Below, piece after piece: positions 57,301 through 64,000 of a DNA stretch of 64,000 nucleotides; the first letter of the stretch is position 1; each line of letters starts with the position of its first letter. The notes below the pieces were generated by a model. The model was not told the origin of the DNA and did no database searches. It saw only the letters and a program-made list of their open reading frames with translations. The DNA comes from Candidatus Vicinibacter proximus (GTDB lineage Bacteria > Bacteroidota > Bacteroidia > Chitinophagales > Saprospiraceae): NCBI GenBank assembly GCA_016713905.1, contig JADJOE010000001.1, forward strand, positions 62,001-126,000, read 5' to 3'. The position numbers were made by a program, and so were the translations under genes.

Positions 57301-57547
57301 TGTTGGACTAAGCTGGAATGGATTGATTCCAAACATAAAGGAGGCAGAAGAATTTAAAATAAGGGCTCAAAACCCAGCAGTAATTGTGGATGTCATTTAT
57401 AAAAGAGATCCCGTTATTTCCGGAATGGGAATGGGGCTTCGTTCTTCATTATTTGGATATTTTCTTCGATTTGATTACGCCTGGCCGGTTGATCGATATG
57501 GTTTTAGCAACCCGTTACCGCATCTTTCACTGGGATTGGATTTTTAA
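54320..57547 (+). CDS. Secreted dead peptidase-MA-like protein with propeller and barrel
   Basis: 1075 residues from the ATG at 54320; a longer frame overlaps the MBL gene. A signal peptide (FTIVSLFLGMQSLKA) is followed by a domain that resembles the gluzincin peptidase-MA fold, up to about residue 240 (ESGLIGYLGEGWHED). The HExxH motif is missing: the matching stretch reads RKGIIQLYFN, and the third-ligand segment reads WFESGL instead of WF-x-EGL. Residues about 290-600 look like a TolB/WD40-type propeller (ISCGYSELHHTFYLAT and others). The last 370 residues alternate aromatic and polar strands and end FSNPLPHLSLGLDF, consistent with an outer-membrane beta-barrel. The domain assignments are by motif only. 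Confidence 0.8.
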   Translation: MEFCLNRLVFFTIVSLFLGMQSLKAQHAREVFGKNKVQYNDDLQYWWIYETNNIVYYWYGKSRNLAQFYINLAEDENEKIRSLFEYHPKDKIELVIFSDLSDLHQTNLDLQNSFTPQTWDLEPKINNQKILLYFNGDHNQSLSLLRKGIIQLYFNSMFSGTSLQEVVQKVISLKLPGWFESGLIGYLGEGWHEDDFFEMEQAWNQKNSFQRFYNSNPGLAGKSFWNFINTQFGEKSISNWLYMTRIQKDLNQATKLVFQQDLKALFAQWKKYYTRELQTLNHKKEKHVRLKLKKEEKIISCGYSELHHTFYLATNQNNRKRIRLLNTEKNTLKTIYKSGHRNKINIPDRIYPIYAEDADNGLQLIINEKRNRLHLHLLQFKTGEIMTSVLPEDIHEIYDVVFLDPNNIIFSGTNNSFSDIFLYNLPSRSYKKITDDIYDDLQIQIIKTGNIRKLIFQSNRPDTQSRLNKLDSLLPLDKFQLFSVNLNDLTTFHHETQSFNYGSIHGFQILDENEYLIHSRLQTKTVFYIQKDLNRYDLSDNQLENISLKGDLNKMLMIYKKYRNKYEYSLTTLDQKLKLAPQISEITTPLIKPKELVSIDSILGPKEDSTISFFVSKFGDPVGVKEVIFNEFDRKKINYEDSDLDKENLYENKISEIIKFNPNLSIAYRKRFGIEEISADLNNDLLFGGLNTYSGFNPDYNPPNIGILFKIRVKEVLENYHLEGGVRIPTDFIGSEAYVLLENNKKRWDHVFGIYRKSDRENIPNGNLNSWRLASNTILLNYQLKYALDPYQSFRLNNTIRNDHQFLLSSDIKSLDSLGRNIQSIGTRIEYVFDDAMDLSLNLKQGYQIKLFFEGAKRINTSLHDGIKVNPIKGLLLIAGLDARYHLPILRHSVFANRFYLNASFGQQRLLNHLGGTENWLIPKYSTESVSITDQEFAFSQQVTEVRGHPIGARKGSSAAVFSTELRVPFFQYILNQNWKNSFLRNLQFICFTDVGLSWNGLIPNIKEAEEFKIRAQNPAVIVDVIYKRDPVISGMGMGLRSSLFGYFLRFDYAWPVDRYGFSNPLPHLSLGLDF

Positions 57548-57597
57548 AAGATTTGCAATCTGACTTTCAATAATTTCCTACATAAAAATTATCAAAG

Positions 57598-59103
57598 ATG
57601 AGTTCAAGAAATATTTACCAATTCGTCTTAACACTAAGCTCTTTTATAATTTTTTTACAAACAAGCAATTCGAGAAACTATTACATCTCTCCTTTGGGTG
57701 CAGATTCAAATAATGGTCTGACACCAAATACTGCATTCAAAACAATTCAAACTGCAACGAACATTGTGAGAGCGGGTGACAGTGTTTTGGTACTGGACGG
57801 TTATTACAGTGGTTTCGACCACAGAGATAAAAATAGTGGGTCTCAAGGAAATCCTATTGTTTACCTTGCCTTAGGAAAAAAGGTATGGATTACTTCGGGA
57901 TTTTATCGAAATAATGGAATCAATATTGAGAACAACGACTTTGTTCATATAATAGGATTTAAAATCCATGGAATGCTTAAAGAAGGAATCCGTGCGGTCC
58001 TGGCGAATAACATAAAGATTCTGAACAATGAATGCGATAGTTGCTTCCGGGGAATTTTTACAGGATACACGGATGACATTACGATAGAACATAACATTTG
58101 TACGAGATCTCACGGAGAACACGGTATTTATGTATCCAACAACAGTGACAGAGTTCTCATTCGGTACAATTCATCCAGTTACAATAAAGCAAGTGGCATT
58201 CAAATCAATCCTGATGTAAGCAGTGGAACTCCGGGGTACAGTGAAGATATCATTTGTACACATAATATTGTATTTGAAAATAGAAAGGCTGCGGGTTTGA
58301 ATTTTCAGGGATTGAATAGAGCTTTGATTGCAAACAATTTAATTTACAACAATCATGAAGGTTCCGGCATTACTCTTTTTCATGGGGATGCCTCAAAAGG
58401 CTGTTCAGATGTTAAAATATTCAACAACACTATTTTTGTTCCGGTAGATGGACGATGGTGTATTCATATTGTAGACGATTCAAAAAACATACTCATAAAT
58501 AATAACATCCTTATTAATTTACACCCCTGGAAAGGTGCAATTGCCTTGGACAAAGGAATTTACTCACAGGAAAAAATTCTAAGTGATTACAATTTGGTAA
58601 GCGATAAATTCTGTGAAGAAAGTGATGGTTGTAGTAAGAATCTTAAATTTTGGCAATCTCTTGGTAATGACATACATTCCATCTTGGTACCCTCTGATTT
58701 AAATACCGTTTTTAAAAATATAAATCAGCAGAATTTTGAACTCCAGGAAATGTCACCAGCCATTAATTCCGGGAGCTCTTTAGTATATAATGATGTCAAA
58801 GATGATTTAATTGGTAATGCAAGACCTCAATGGCAGGACTTTGACATTGGTTGTTATGAGAAAAAAATTGGCACCCTTACAAAATTCGAAAAGAAAAATA
58901 AATATTCCAGCCTTCTTAGTGAATTATTGAGAACTGATTTAGATGGTCTTGAATTTTCCTTATTTGACTTTTCAGGAAAATGTGTTGCATCGAATCTTTC
59001 TGTAGCTTTAATTTCTAATTTTCCAAGTGGATGGTACACTTTGATCCCGAATTTAAATAATGGAGAAAAAAGAGTTAAACCAATGATTATTCTTATCCGA
59101 TAA
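57598..59103 (+). CDS. Secreted right-handed beta-helix protein with T9SS-like C-terminus
   Basis: 501 residues with a signal peptide (FVLTLSSFIIFLQTSNS). NYYISPLGADSNNGLTPNTA then begins a DUF1565-type entry to a parallel beta-helix that runs to about residue 400, with repeated NNxI and NNxF turns. The closing segment SPAINSGSSLVYNDVKDD ... DFDIGCYE is a choice-of-anchor Q-like end. The last 70 residues (LEFSLFDFSGKCVAS, FPSGWYTLIPN, ending IILIR) are a degenerate T9SS sorting domain. Such proteins are often polysaccharide lyases or binders, but no catalytic residues can be named with confidence. It is encoded 50 bases after the propeller/barrel protein. Confidence 0.82.
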   Translation: MSSRNIYQFVLTLSSFIIFLQTSNSRNYYISPLGADSNNGLTPNTAFKTIQTATNIVRAGDSVLVLDGYYSGFDHRDKNSGSQGNPIVYLALGKKVWITSGFYRNNGINIENNDFVHIIGFKIHGMLKEGIRAVLANNIKILNNECDSCFRGIFTGYTDDITIEHNICTRSHGEHGIYVSNNSDRVLIRYNSSSYNKASGIQINPDVSSGTPGYSEDIICTHNIVFENRKAAGLNFQGLNRALIANNLIYNNHEGSGITLFHGDASKGCSDVKIFNNTIFVPVDGRWCIHIVDDSKNILINNNILINLHPWKGAIALDKGIYSQEKILSDYNLVSDKFCEESDGCSKNLKFWQSLGNDIHSILVPSDLNTVFKNINQQNFELQEMSPAINSGSSLVYNDVKDDLIGNARPQWQDFDIGCYEKKIGTLTKFEKKNKYSSLLSELLRTDLDGLEFSLFDFSGKCVASNLSVALISNFPSGWYTLIPNLNNGEKRVKPMIILIR

Positions 59104-59160
59104 TAACCTATCAATAATTACATTGTAATCATCTAGTAAGATCCAAAATAATCCAGGGGT

Positions 59161-59874
59161 TTATTTATCCTGTTTTGCAAAAACTTTTTTGAGTAAATCT
59201 GTGGTACGGGAAGCTAAATTATGACGTATGTCATTTTCCTCTTCAGCAATTTTTTTGAATAATCCTTCAAGGGCTTTGTTTGTTACATGATCTGCTACAT
59301 CTGGATTTGCTTTTTTCACTAAAGGAATCTGATTGTATTTATTAACTGCAGAAGACCAATAATCTAAAGCACCAAATTTATTGAGAGACTCCGTGATTAC
59401 CGGTTTAAACTCGGCGTATAATACAGTTTGTGTGGTGCGCATAAGGTATTGAGTTGCGGCATTGTCTTCCCCTTTAAGGATGTTCCATGCATCTTTTATA
59501 GTCATTTGCTTTATAGCGGAAAGGAAAATTGGCTTGGCCTTGATCGCAGCATCCTCAGCTGCGCGATTAATTTTCTCCAACATATTTTCTTCCACTTTAT
59601 CAAATCCGGGAATAAGCTTTAATTTATCTGTAACGGCTTTGGCTTCAGGAGGTAATAAGATCTTGTAAATGCTTTTATAAAAACCATCTTTTACGGATAA
59701 CTGATCACTACCTTTAGAGGTTCCTTTGCTCAATGCTTCTTTCAAACCGGCAGCAATCTCATCTGTATTTAACTCTTCCAGTCCTACTTGTTTAAGCAGC
59801 TTCCCAAATTGTGCATCACAGGATGAAAACCCGAAAACTAGAAATATGCCAAAAACTAATATTAAATTTTTCAT
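59161..59874 (-). CDS. DUF4197 lipoprotein
   Basis: 237 residues. The signal sequence ends in a lipobox (LVFGFSSC), so the mature protein is lipid-anchored. The body is helical and fits DUF4197: GLEELNTDEIAAGLKEALSK, IYKILLPPEAKAV, AAIKAKPIFLSAIKQMTI and NKALEGLFKKIAEEE. The family is widespread in envelope-associated proteins but has no known function. It lies convergent to the beta-helix gene and divergent from the glycan operon. Confidence 0.92.
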   Translation of the reverse strand: MKNLILVFGIFLVFGFSSCDAQFGKLLKQVGLEELNTDEIAAGLKEALSKGTSKGSDQLSVKDGFYKSIYKILLPPEAKAVTDKLKLIPGFDKVEENMLEKINRAAEDAAIKAKPIFLSAIKQMTIKDAWNILKGEDNAATQYLMRTTQTVLYAEFKPVITESLNKFGALDYWSSAVNKYNQIPLVKKANPDVADHVTNKALEGLFKKIAEEENDIRHNLASRTTDLLKKVFAKQDK

Positions 59875-60021
59875 TTGTTATTTTACTAATTAGACTCCAA
59901 AAATAGACCAAGGGTTTTAGAATGGCCGTTAAAATAATGTGAAGATTGTCAAATAATGATTTTGATCTTTATCTAACATGATTTTATATATAAATATTTT
60001 TTAATATATTAGGATACTGTT

Positions 60022-60029
60022 TATCTTTG
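60022..60029 (+). promoter_or_regulatory. Bacteroidota -7 box for the glycan operon
   Basis: TATCTTTG matches TAnnTTTG, 20 bases before the ATG at 60049, at the head of the five-gene run that continues to the right edge. Confidence 0.6.
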
Positions 60030-60048
60030 TGACCTGAAATCAAAGTCT

Positions 60049-60990
60049 ATGGACATTTCCATCGTTATTCCGGCATACAATGAAGAGGAGTCACTACCTG
60101 AGCTGCTGCATTGGATTCAGAAAGTACTGGATCCGCTTGAATTGAGTTACGAAATTTGGTTTGTAGATGATGGCAGCACCGACAATACCTGGAATGTGAT
60201 GGAAGGACTTCACTTAAGTCAGCCTACAATAGCAAAAGCAATTAAATTCCGAAGAAACTATGGCAAGTCTGCAGCCTTGAATACGGCTTTTCATGCCTGT
60301 GAAGGTGATGTTGTGATTACTTTGGATGCTGATTTACAAGATTCCCCAGAAGAAATTCCGGAACTGTACAGGATGATTAAAGAAGAAGGTTTTGATTTAG
60401 TTTCCGGATGGAAGAAGAAAAGATACGACAATGCAATTACAAAAAATATTCCTTCCAAAGTTTATAACAGAGTCACAGGGTGGATGAGCGGGGTCAAATT
60501 ACATGATATGAATTGCGGACTTAAGGCTTATCGAAAAGATGTTGTTAAAAGTATCGAGGTGTTTGGTGAAATGCACCGTTATATTCCTGTGATCGCTAAA
60601 TGGGCTGGATTTCGTAAAGTGGGGGAAAAAGTGGTCATCCACCAGCCTCGGAAATATGGTCATTCTAAATTCGGAGTGAGTCGATTCCTAAATGGTTTTC
60701 TCGATCTGGCCACCATTCTTTTTATTGGTAGATTTGGCAAGCGACCTATGCATTTTTTTGGATCTTTAGGGCTGAGCTTCTTTTTTATTGGACTGTGTTT
60801 TGTGTGCTATTTGATTTTTACCAAATACGCATACAATGTATACGGCATGGCTGGTAGGCCTGCATTTTATATAAGTCTGGTCATGATGGTTATCGGATCT
60901 CAACTTTTTCTGACTGGTTTTATAGCTGAATTAATTTCCAGAAATTCCAGTGAAAGGAACCATTACCTGATCACAAAAACTTTAGGATAA
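60049..60990 (+). CDS. Family 2 glycosyltransferase, polyprenyl-phosphate type
   Basis: 313 residues. It probably transfers a sugar to undecaprenyl phosphate, like DPM1 or ArnC-type enzymes. The GT-A motifs are IVIPAYNEEESL, FVDDGSTDNT (first Asp pair) and LDADLQDSPEE (metal DxD). RKYGHSKFGVSRFLNG is the typical C-terminal catalytic loop. Two membrane helices at about 232-258 and 275-300 anchor the protein in the inner membrane. It starts the glycan operon; the next gene begins 1 base after its stop. Confidence 0.94.
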   Translation: MDISIVIPAYNEEESLPELLHWIQKVLDPLELSYEIWFVDDGSTDNTWNVMEGLHLSQPTIAKAIKFRRNYGKSAALNTAFHACEGDVVITLDADLQDSPEEIPELYRMIKEEGFDLVSGWKKKRYDNAITKNIPSKVYNRVTGWMSGVKLHDMNCGLKAYRKDVVKSIEVFGEMHRYIPVIAKWAGFRKVGEKVVIHQPRKYGHSKFGVSRFLNGFLDLATILFIGRFGKRPMHFFGSLGLSFFFIGLCFVCYLIFTKYAYNVYGMAGRPAFYISLVMMVIGSQLFLTGFIAELISRNSSERNHYLITKTLG

Positions 60991-60991
60991 A

Positions 60992-62128
60992 ATGGCTTCC
61001 ACTGTCATTATAGGGCCCGCGCACCCTCTAAGAGGTGGGTTGGCATCATTTGACGAAAGACTGACGAGAGCCTTTATGGAAGCAGGATGGGATGCTGAAA
61101 TCTTTACATTCTCCTTGCAATACCCTGGTTTTTTATTTCCTGGAACAACGCAATATTCTGATGAGCCGGCTCCAAGTAATTTGAACATTAAAGTATGCAT
61201 AAATTCAATAAATCCATTTAACTGGATTAGAATTGGTAATCTTCTGCGCAAGAAAAAACCTGATCTTGTCATTGTAAGGTACTGGCTTCCTTTTATGGGG
61301 CCTTGTCTGGGGACCATTCTTAATAGAGTAAAAAAAAATAATTTTACCCGAATTATTTGCATTGCCGATAATGTAATACCGCATGAGAAAAGACCTGGGG
61401 ATAAGTGGTTCACAAGATATTTTCTAAAATCTCCGCATGCTTTTATTACCATGAGCGAAAAAGTAAATAATGATTTACTTACTTTCAAGCCGGAGGCTAA
61501 GTTCAAAATAGTTGATCATCCACTTTACGATAATTTTGGTGATAAAATAGATGTTTCCAGTGCAAGGGATTTTCTAGAAATTTCCAAAACAGCCAAAATT
61601 GCTTTATTCTTCGGCTTTATCCGAAAGTATAAGGGGCTGGATTTGTTGATAAAGGCTTTTGCAGATCCAATTTTGAAAAATTCCGAAATTAAACTGGTTG
61701 TAGCAGGTGAATTTTATGAAGATGCTCAACCATATTTGGATTTAATCACAACTTTAAATGTACAAGATAAAATTATTTTGCGCACTCATTTTATAGCAGA
61801 TAGCGAAGTAAAGTATTATTTATCCTCATGCGATGTAGTTGTCCAACCTTATAAGAATGCAACGCAAAGTGGTGTTACACCTTTGGCCTACCACTTTGAA
61901 AAACCCATGATCGTTACAAACGTTGGAGCACTACCGCAGTTAGTTCCACATGAAAAAGTTGGGCTAGTTTGTGAACCAAACGCTAAAGATATAGCTTCGG
62001 CAATTAAGCATTTTTTTGATTATCCCCCTGGTCATTTTCAAAAAAATTTACTGGAAGAAAAAAAGAAACTAAGTTGGCCAGCTTTGATTTCAAGTATTTT
62101 AAGTTTGCAACATGATTTGGAGAAGTAA
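60992..62128 (+). CDS. GT4-type glycosyltransferase
   Basis: 378 residues of the GT-B fold. The N-terminal domain has GPAHPLRGGLASFDERLTRA, and the C-terminal domain has KIALFFGFIRKYKGLDLLIK, then the donor-binding segment QPYKNATQSGVTPLAYHFEK with its usual small-residue loop and VTNVGALPQLV. Enzymes of this type use a nucleotide sugar to extend surface glycans. It overlaps hddA by 17 bases, which is consistent with translational coupling in the operon. The acceptor and donor cannot be named, though GDP-heptose made by the downstream genes is a reasonable donor. Confidence 0.9.
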   Translation: MASTVIIGPAHPLRGGLASFDERLTRAFMEAGWDAEIFTFSLQYPGFLFPGTTQYSDEPAPSNLNIKVCINSINPFNWIRIGNLLRKKKPDLVIVRYWLPFMGPCLGTILNRVKKNNFTRIICIADNVIPHEKRPGDKWFTRYFLKSPHAFITMSEKVNNDLLTFKPEAKFKIVDHPLYDNFGDKIDVSSARDFLEISKTAKIALFFGFIRKYKGLDLLIKAFADPILKNSEIKLVVAGEFYEDAQPYLDLITTLNVQDKIILRTHFIADSEVKYYLSSCDVVVQPYKNATQSGVTPLAYHFEKPMIVTNVGALPQLVPHEKVGLVCEPNAKDIASAIKHFFDYPPGHFQKNLLEEKKKLSWPALISSILSLQHDLEK

Positions 62129-63140
62129 AGCACCTTTTAGACTTGGACTAGCCGGTGGAGGCACAGATGTCAGTCCCTATAGTGATCTTTTTGGAGGGGC
62201 GATATTAAATGCAACAGTATCTTTATTTGCTCATTCGAGTCTTGAATTATTGGATGAGCCTGTAATAGAGTTTAAGTCCATAGATCAAAATAAATCTCTC
62301 AAGTTTCCATCCGGCACCCCTGTTCCTGTAAATATGGGTTTAGGCTTGCAATGTGGATTGTACAACAGACTTCTTCAGAACGGATCTTTAAATTCCAGAG
62401 GACTTAGACTAACTACTTCTATGGATGTTCCTCCTGGCAGTGGTCTTGGAACCTCCTCTACGCTAATGGTGTCCATGATTAAAGCATTTGCAGAGATGCT
62501 TAATTTGCCATTTGGTGATTATGACCTTGCCCATCTGGCCTATGAGATAGAAAGAATTGATCTTGGTCTGGCCGGAGGAAAACAAGATCAGTATGCTGCC
62601 ACTTTTGGTGGTGTCAATTTTATGGAATTCAATAAAGAAGACCAGGTAATCGTAAATCCATTAAGAATTCGTCAGGAATATTTGAATGAACTGGAGCACA
62701 ATATTGTTTTGTATTTTACTGCAACCAGCCGAAGTTCATCCGACATTATTGCAGCGCAACAACAAAACGTCACGGAAAAGAAAATCTCTTCCATCGAAGC
62801 GATGCATCATTTGAAAGAACAAAGTAAAATGATGAAAGATGCCTTGTTGAAGGGAAAATTGCAGATGATTGGTGAAATTCTGGATTATGGTTTTGAGCAA
62901 AAAAAGAAAATGGCTGACAACATATCTAACCACAATCTGGATGCAATTTATCATGCTGCTAAAGATGCGGGAGCGAGTGGTGGTAAGATTTCCGGAGCAG
63001 GTGGAGGAGGGTTTATGTTTTTCTACTGCCCACTAAATACAAAATACCGCGTTATGGAGAGACTTAATGACTTTGGCGGTTACTTTATGAAATATCAATT
63101 TACAACACAAGGTGTAAGAAGTTGGAAAAGCAATCAATAA
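62112..63140 (+). CDS. hddA: D-glycero-D-manno-heptose 7-phosphate kinase
   Basis: 342 residues of the GHMP kinase fold. Motif 1 is RLGLAGGGTDVSPYSD, motif 2 is PPGSGLGTSSTLMV (ATP loop) and motif 3 is GKISGAGGGGFMFF. This matches the HddA branch, which makes heptose 1,7-bisphosphate in the GDP-D,D-heptose pathway for S-layer or capsule glycans. The neighbours gmhA and hddC confirm the path. The missing step is the bisphosphate phosphatase GmhB, which is not in the window and may lie further right. The ATG at 62112 overlaps the preceding gene's end by 17 bases. Confidence 0.93.
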   Translation: MIWRSKAPFRLGLAGGGTDVSPYSDLFGGAILNATVSLFAHSSLELLDEPVIEFKSIDQNKSLKFPSGTPVPVNMGLGLQCGLYNRLLQNGSLNSRGLRLTTSMDVPPGSGLGTSSTLMVSMIKAFAEMLNLPFGDYDLAHLAYEIERIDLGLAGGKQDQYAATFGGVNFMEFNKEDQVIVNPLRIRQEYLNELEHNIVLYFTATSRSSSDIIAAQQQNVTEKKISSIEAMHHLKEQSKMMKDALLKGKLQMIGEILDYGFEQKKKMADNISNHNLDAIYHAAKDAGASGGKISGAGGGGFMFFYCPLNTKYRVMERLNDFGGYFMKYQFTTQGVRSWKSNQ

Positions 63141-63141
63141 A

Positions 63142-63717
63142 ATGAAACAGATCAAAAATATAATTTCTGATTCCATTAAAGTTAAACAACTATTATTGGA
63201 AGATGAAAAAACACTAACTAAAATTCTGGAAGCATCTCATAAAATTCTGCACTCACTTCAAAATGGTGGTAGAATATACTTTTGCGGGAATGGTGGTAGC
63301 GCAGCAGATGCACAACACCTTGCAGCAGAATTTTCAGGAAGATTTTATCAGGACCGTAAGGCACTTCCGGCAGAAGCATTGCATACCAATACATCCTATT
63401 TGACTGCTGTAGCCAATGACTATAGTTACGATGTGGTTTACTCTCGTCTCATTCATGGTGTGGGTCATCCTCAGGATGTACTAATTGGAATCAGTACCTC
63501 GGGTAATTCAAAAAATATTGTACTCGCCTTAGAAGAGGCAAAAAAGATTGGTATGGCAACCATAGGACTTACCGGAAGTAAAGGTGGTATCATGAAAGAT
63601 ATATGCGATATAAATCTCGCCATGCCCTCAGAGGATACACCTCGTATTCAGGAATGCCATATTATGATCGGGCATATCATTTGTCAGATGGTCGAAGATA
63701 TGTATTTCCAATCCTAA
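63142..63717 (+). CDS. gmhA: Sedoheptulose 7-phosphate isomerase
   Basis: 191 residues of the SIS fold. The phosphate-binding loop is YFCGNGGSAADAQHLAAEF, the conserved metal/substrate-site segment is SGNSKNIVLALEEAK with the preceding GISTS, and the C-terminal segment is TPRIQECHIMIGHIICQ with the His residues used in heptose-phosphate isomerases. It converts sedoheptulose 7-phosphate to D-glycero-D-manno-heptose 7-phosphate, the first step of the GDP-heptose route. It starts one base after hddA stops. Confidence 0.95.
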   Translation: MKQIKNIISDSIKVKQLLLEDEKTLTKILEASHKILHSLQNGGRIYFCGNGGSAADAQHLAAEFSGRFYQDRKALPAEALHTNTSYLTAVANDYSYDVVYSRLIHGVGHPQDVLIGISTSGNSKNIVLALEEAKKIGMATIGLTGSKGGIMKDICDINLAMPSEDTPRIQECHIMIGHIICQMVEDMYFQS

Positions 63718-63727
63718 TTTCGCACAA

Positions 63728-64000
63728 TTGAGAGAATGCATCATACTTGCTGGTGGTTTTGGAACGCGGCTTCAGCATTTGATTCCCGACACGCCAAAAT
63801 GTTTAGCCTTAGTAAATGGTAAGCCATTTCTTGACTATTTAATTCAATATCTGCTCACAGAAAAAACAGATAAATTCATTTTTTCCCTGGGTTATAAAAA
63901 TGAAATAGTAATAAGCTATATCCAATCAAAATTTCCAAACCTTCCTGCAGAATTTTGTGTTGAAGAAAAACCTTTAGGCACCGGAGGAGCAATTCTTTTC
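63728..64000 (+). CDS. hddC: Heptose 1-phosphate guanylyltransferase, partial
   Basis: The 5' part (91 codons) of a sugar nucleotidyltransferase runs off the right edge. It begins at a TTG at 63728, 10 bases after the gmhA stop, since no ATG precedes the protein start. The N-terminal nucleotide-binding motif is ILAGGFGTRLQHL with PKCLALVNGKPFLDYLI, and EKPLGTGGAILF is the second conserved segment. Together with hddA and gmhA it fits HddC, which makes GDP-D-glycero-D-manno-heptose. Assignment to heptose rather than another sugar rests on the neighbours. Confidence 0.85.
   Translation, partial: MRECIILAGGFGTRLQHLIPDTPKCLALVNGKPFLDYLIQYLLTEKTDKFIFSLGYKNEIVISYIQSKFPNLPAEFCVEEKPLGTGGAILF

Noticed and set aside
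60982..61506. 174-codon minus-strand frame opposite the GT4 gene
   Set aside because: The plus-strand gene has clear glycosyltransferase motifs and operon spacing; the antisense frame is a shadow.
1..64000. tRNA, rRNA, insertion sequence, integrase, prophage or CRISPR
   Set aside because: I looked for them by reading and found no cloverleaf, transposase motif, integrase motif or direct-repeat array. A covariance-model search could still find a missed small RNA.

Overview
The window reads as a chromosomal segment of a member of the Bacteroidota, most probably a Saprospiria-like lineage. The evidence is several secreted proteins with type IX secretion system (T9SS) C-terminal domains or SprB-like repeats, a type III glutamine synthetase, many upstream regions carrying the Bacteroidota -7 promoter box TAnnTTTG, few Shine-Dalgarno sequences, low G+C in most genes, and a two-reaction set for GDP-heptose synthesis. 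The species assignment is inference. I see no rRNA, tRNA, CRISPR array, insertion sequence or prophage.

Layout. 1-5.9 kb: the 5' part of a TPR protein running off the left edge, a MATE exporter, a coiled-coil protein and asd, all on the minus strand. 6-15.5 kb: a secreted lamin-tail-like protein, a degenerate membrane EEP-fold protein, an M1 aminopeptidase fused to a predicted outer-membrane barrel, a PaaG-like enoyl-CoA hydratase/isomerase, a DUF4397 lipoprotein and an M48 protease. 15.6-27.2 kb: housekeeping genes (polA, lpxD, dnaN-nadD) mixed with a SprB-repeat/T9SS beta-helix protein, a FucP-type sugar transporter and a catalytically dead M16 homologue. 27.9-30.3 kb: a divergent pair, a SplB-like radical SAM protein and DNA polymerase IV, clearly richer in G+C than its surroundings and sharing a palindromic operator. 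30.6-41.9 kb: a small membrane protein, an orphan histidine kinase, two secreted propeller-like proteins, an arsenosugar-type ArsM, UvrD/PcrA and type III glutamine synthetase. 42-44 kb: a decayed zone with an M23 peptidase pseudogene and a possible membrane-protein fragment.

44-52.5 kb holds the most interesting block. It contains an ECF-like sigma factor, a single-span anti-sigma-like protein with a C-terminal TPR-like domain, a TPR-CHAT caspase-like protease with a signal sequence and a C-terminal membrane anchor, and a lipoprotein subtilase. Both proteases have intact catalytic residues and are predicted to sit outside the cytoplasm, on the same side as the C-terminal domain of the anti-sigma-like protein. 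This suggests a protease-gated sigma switch. Two small secreted proteins of unknown function lie beside it.

52.6-64 kb: pyrD with an MBL-fold hydrolase, a large secreted protein with a dead peptidase-MA-like domain plus propeller and barrel, a beta-helix T9SS protein, a DUF4197 lipoprotein, and a surface-glycan operon (GT2, GT4, hddA, gmhA, hddC) that continues past the right edge. A recurring theme is protease or nuclease folds that have lost their catalytic residues (EEP, M16, MA-like, M23 pseudogene).
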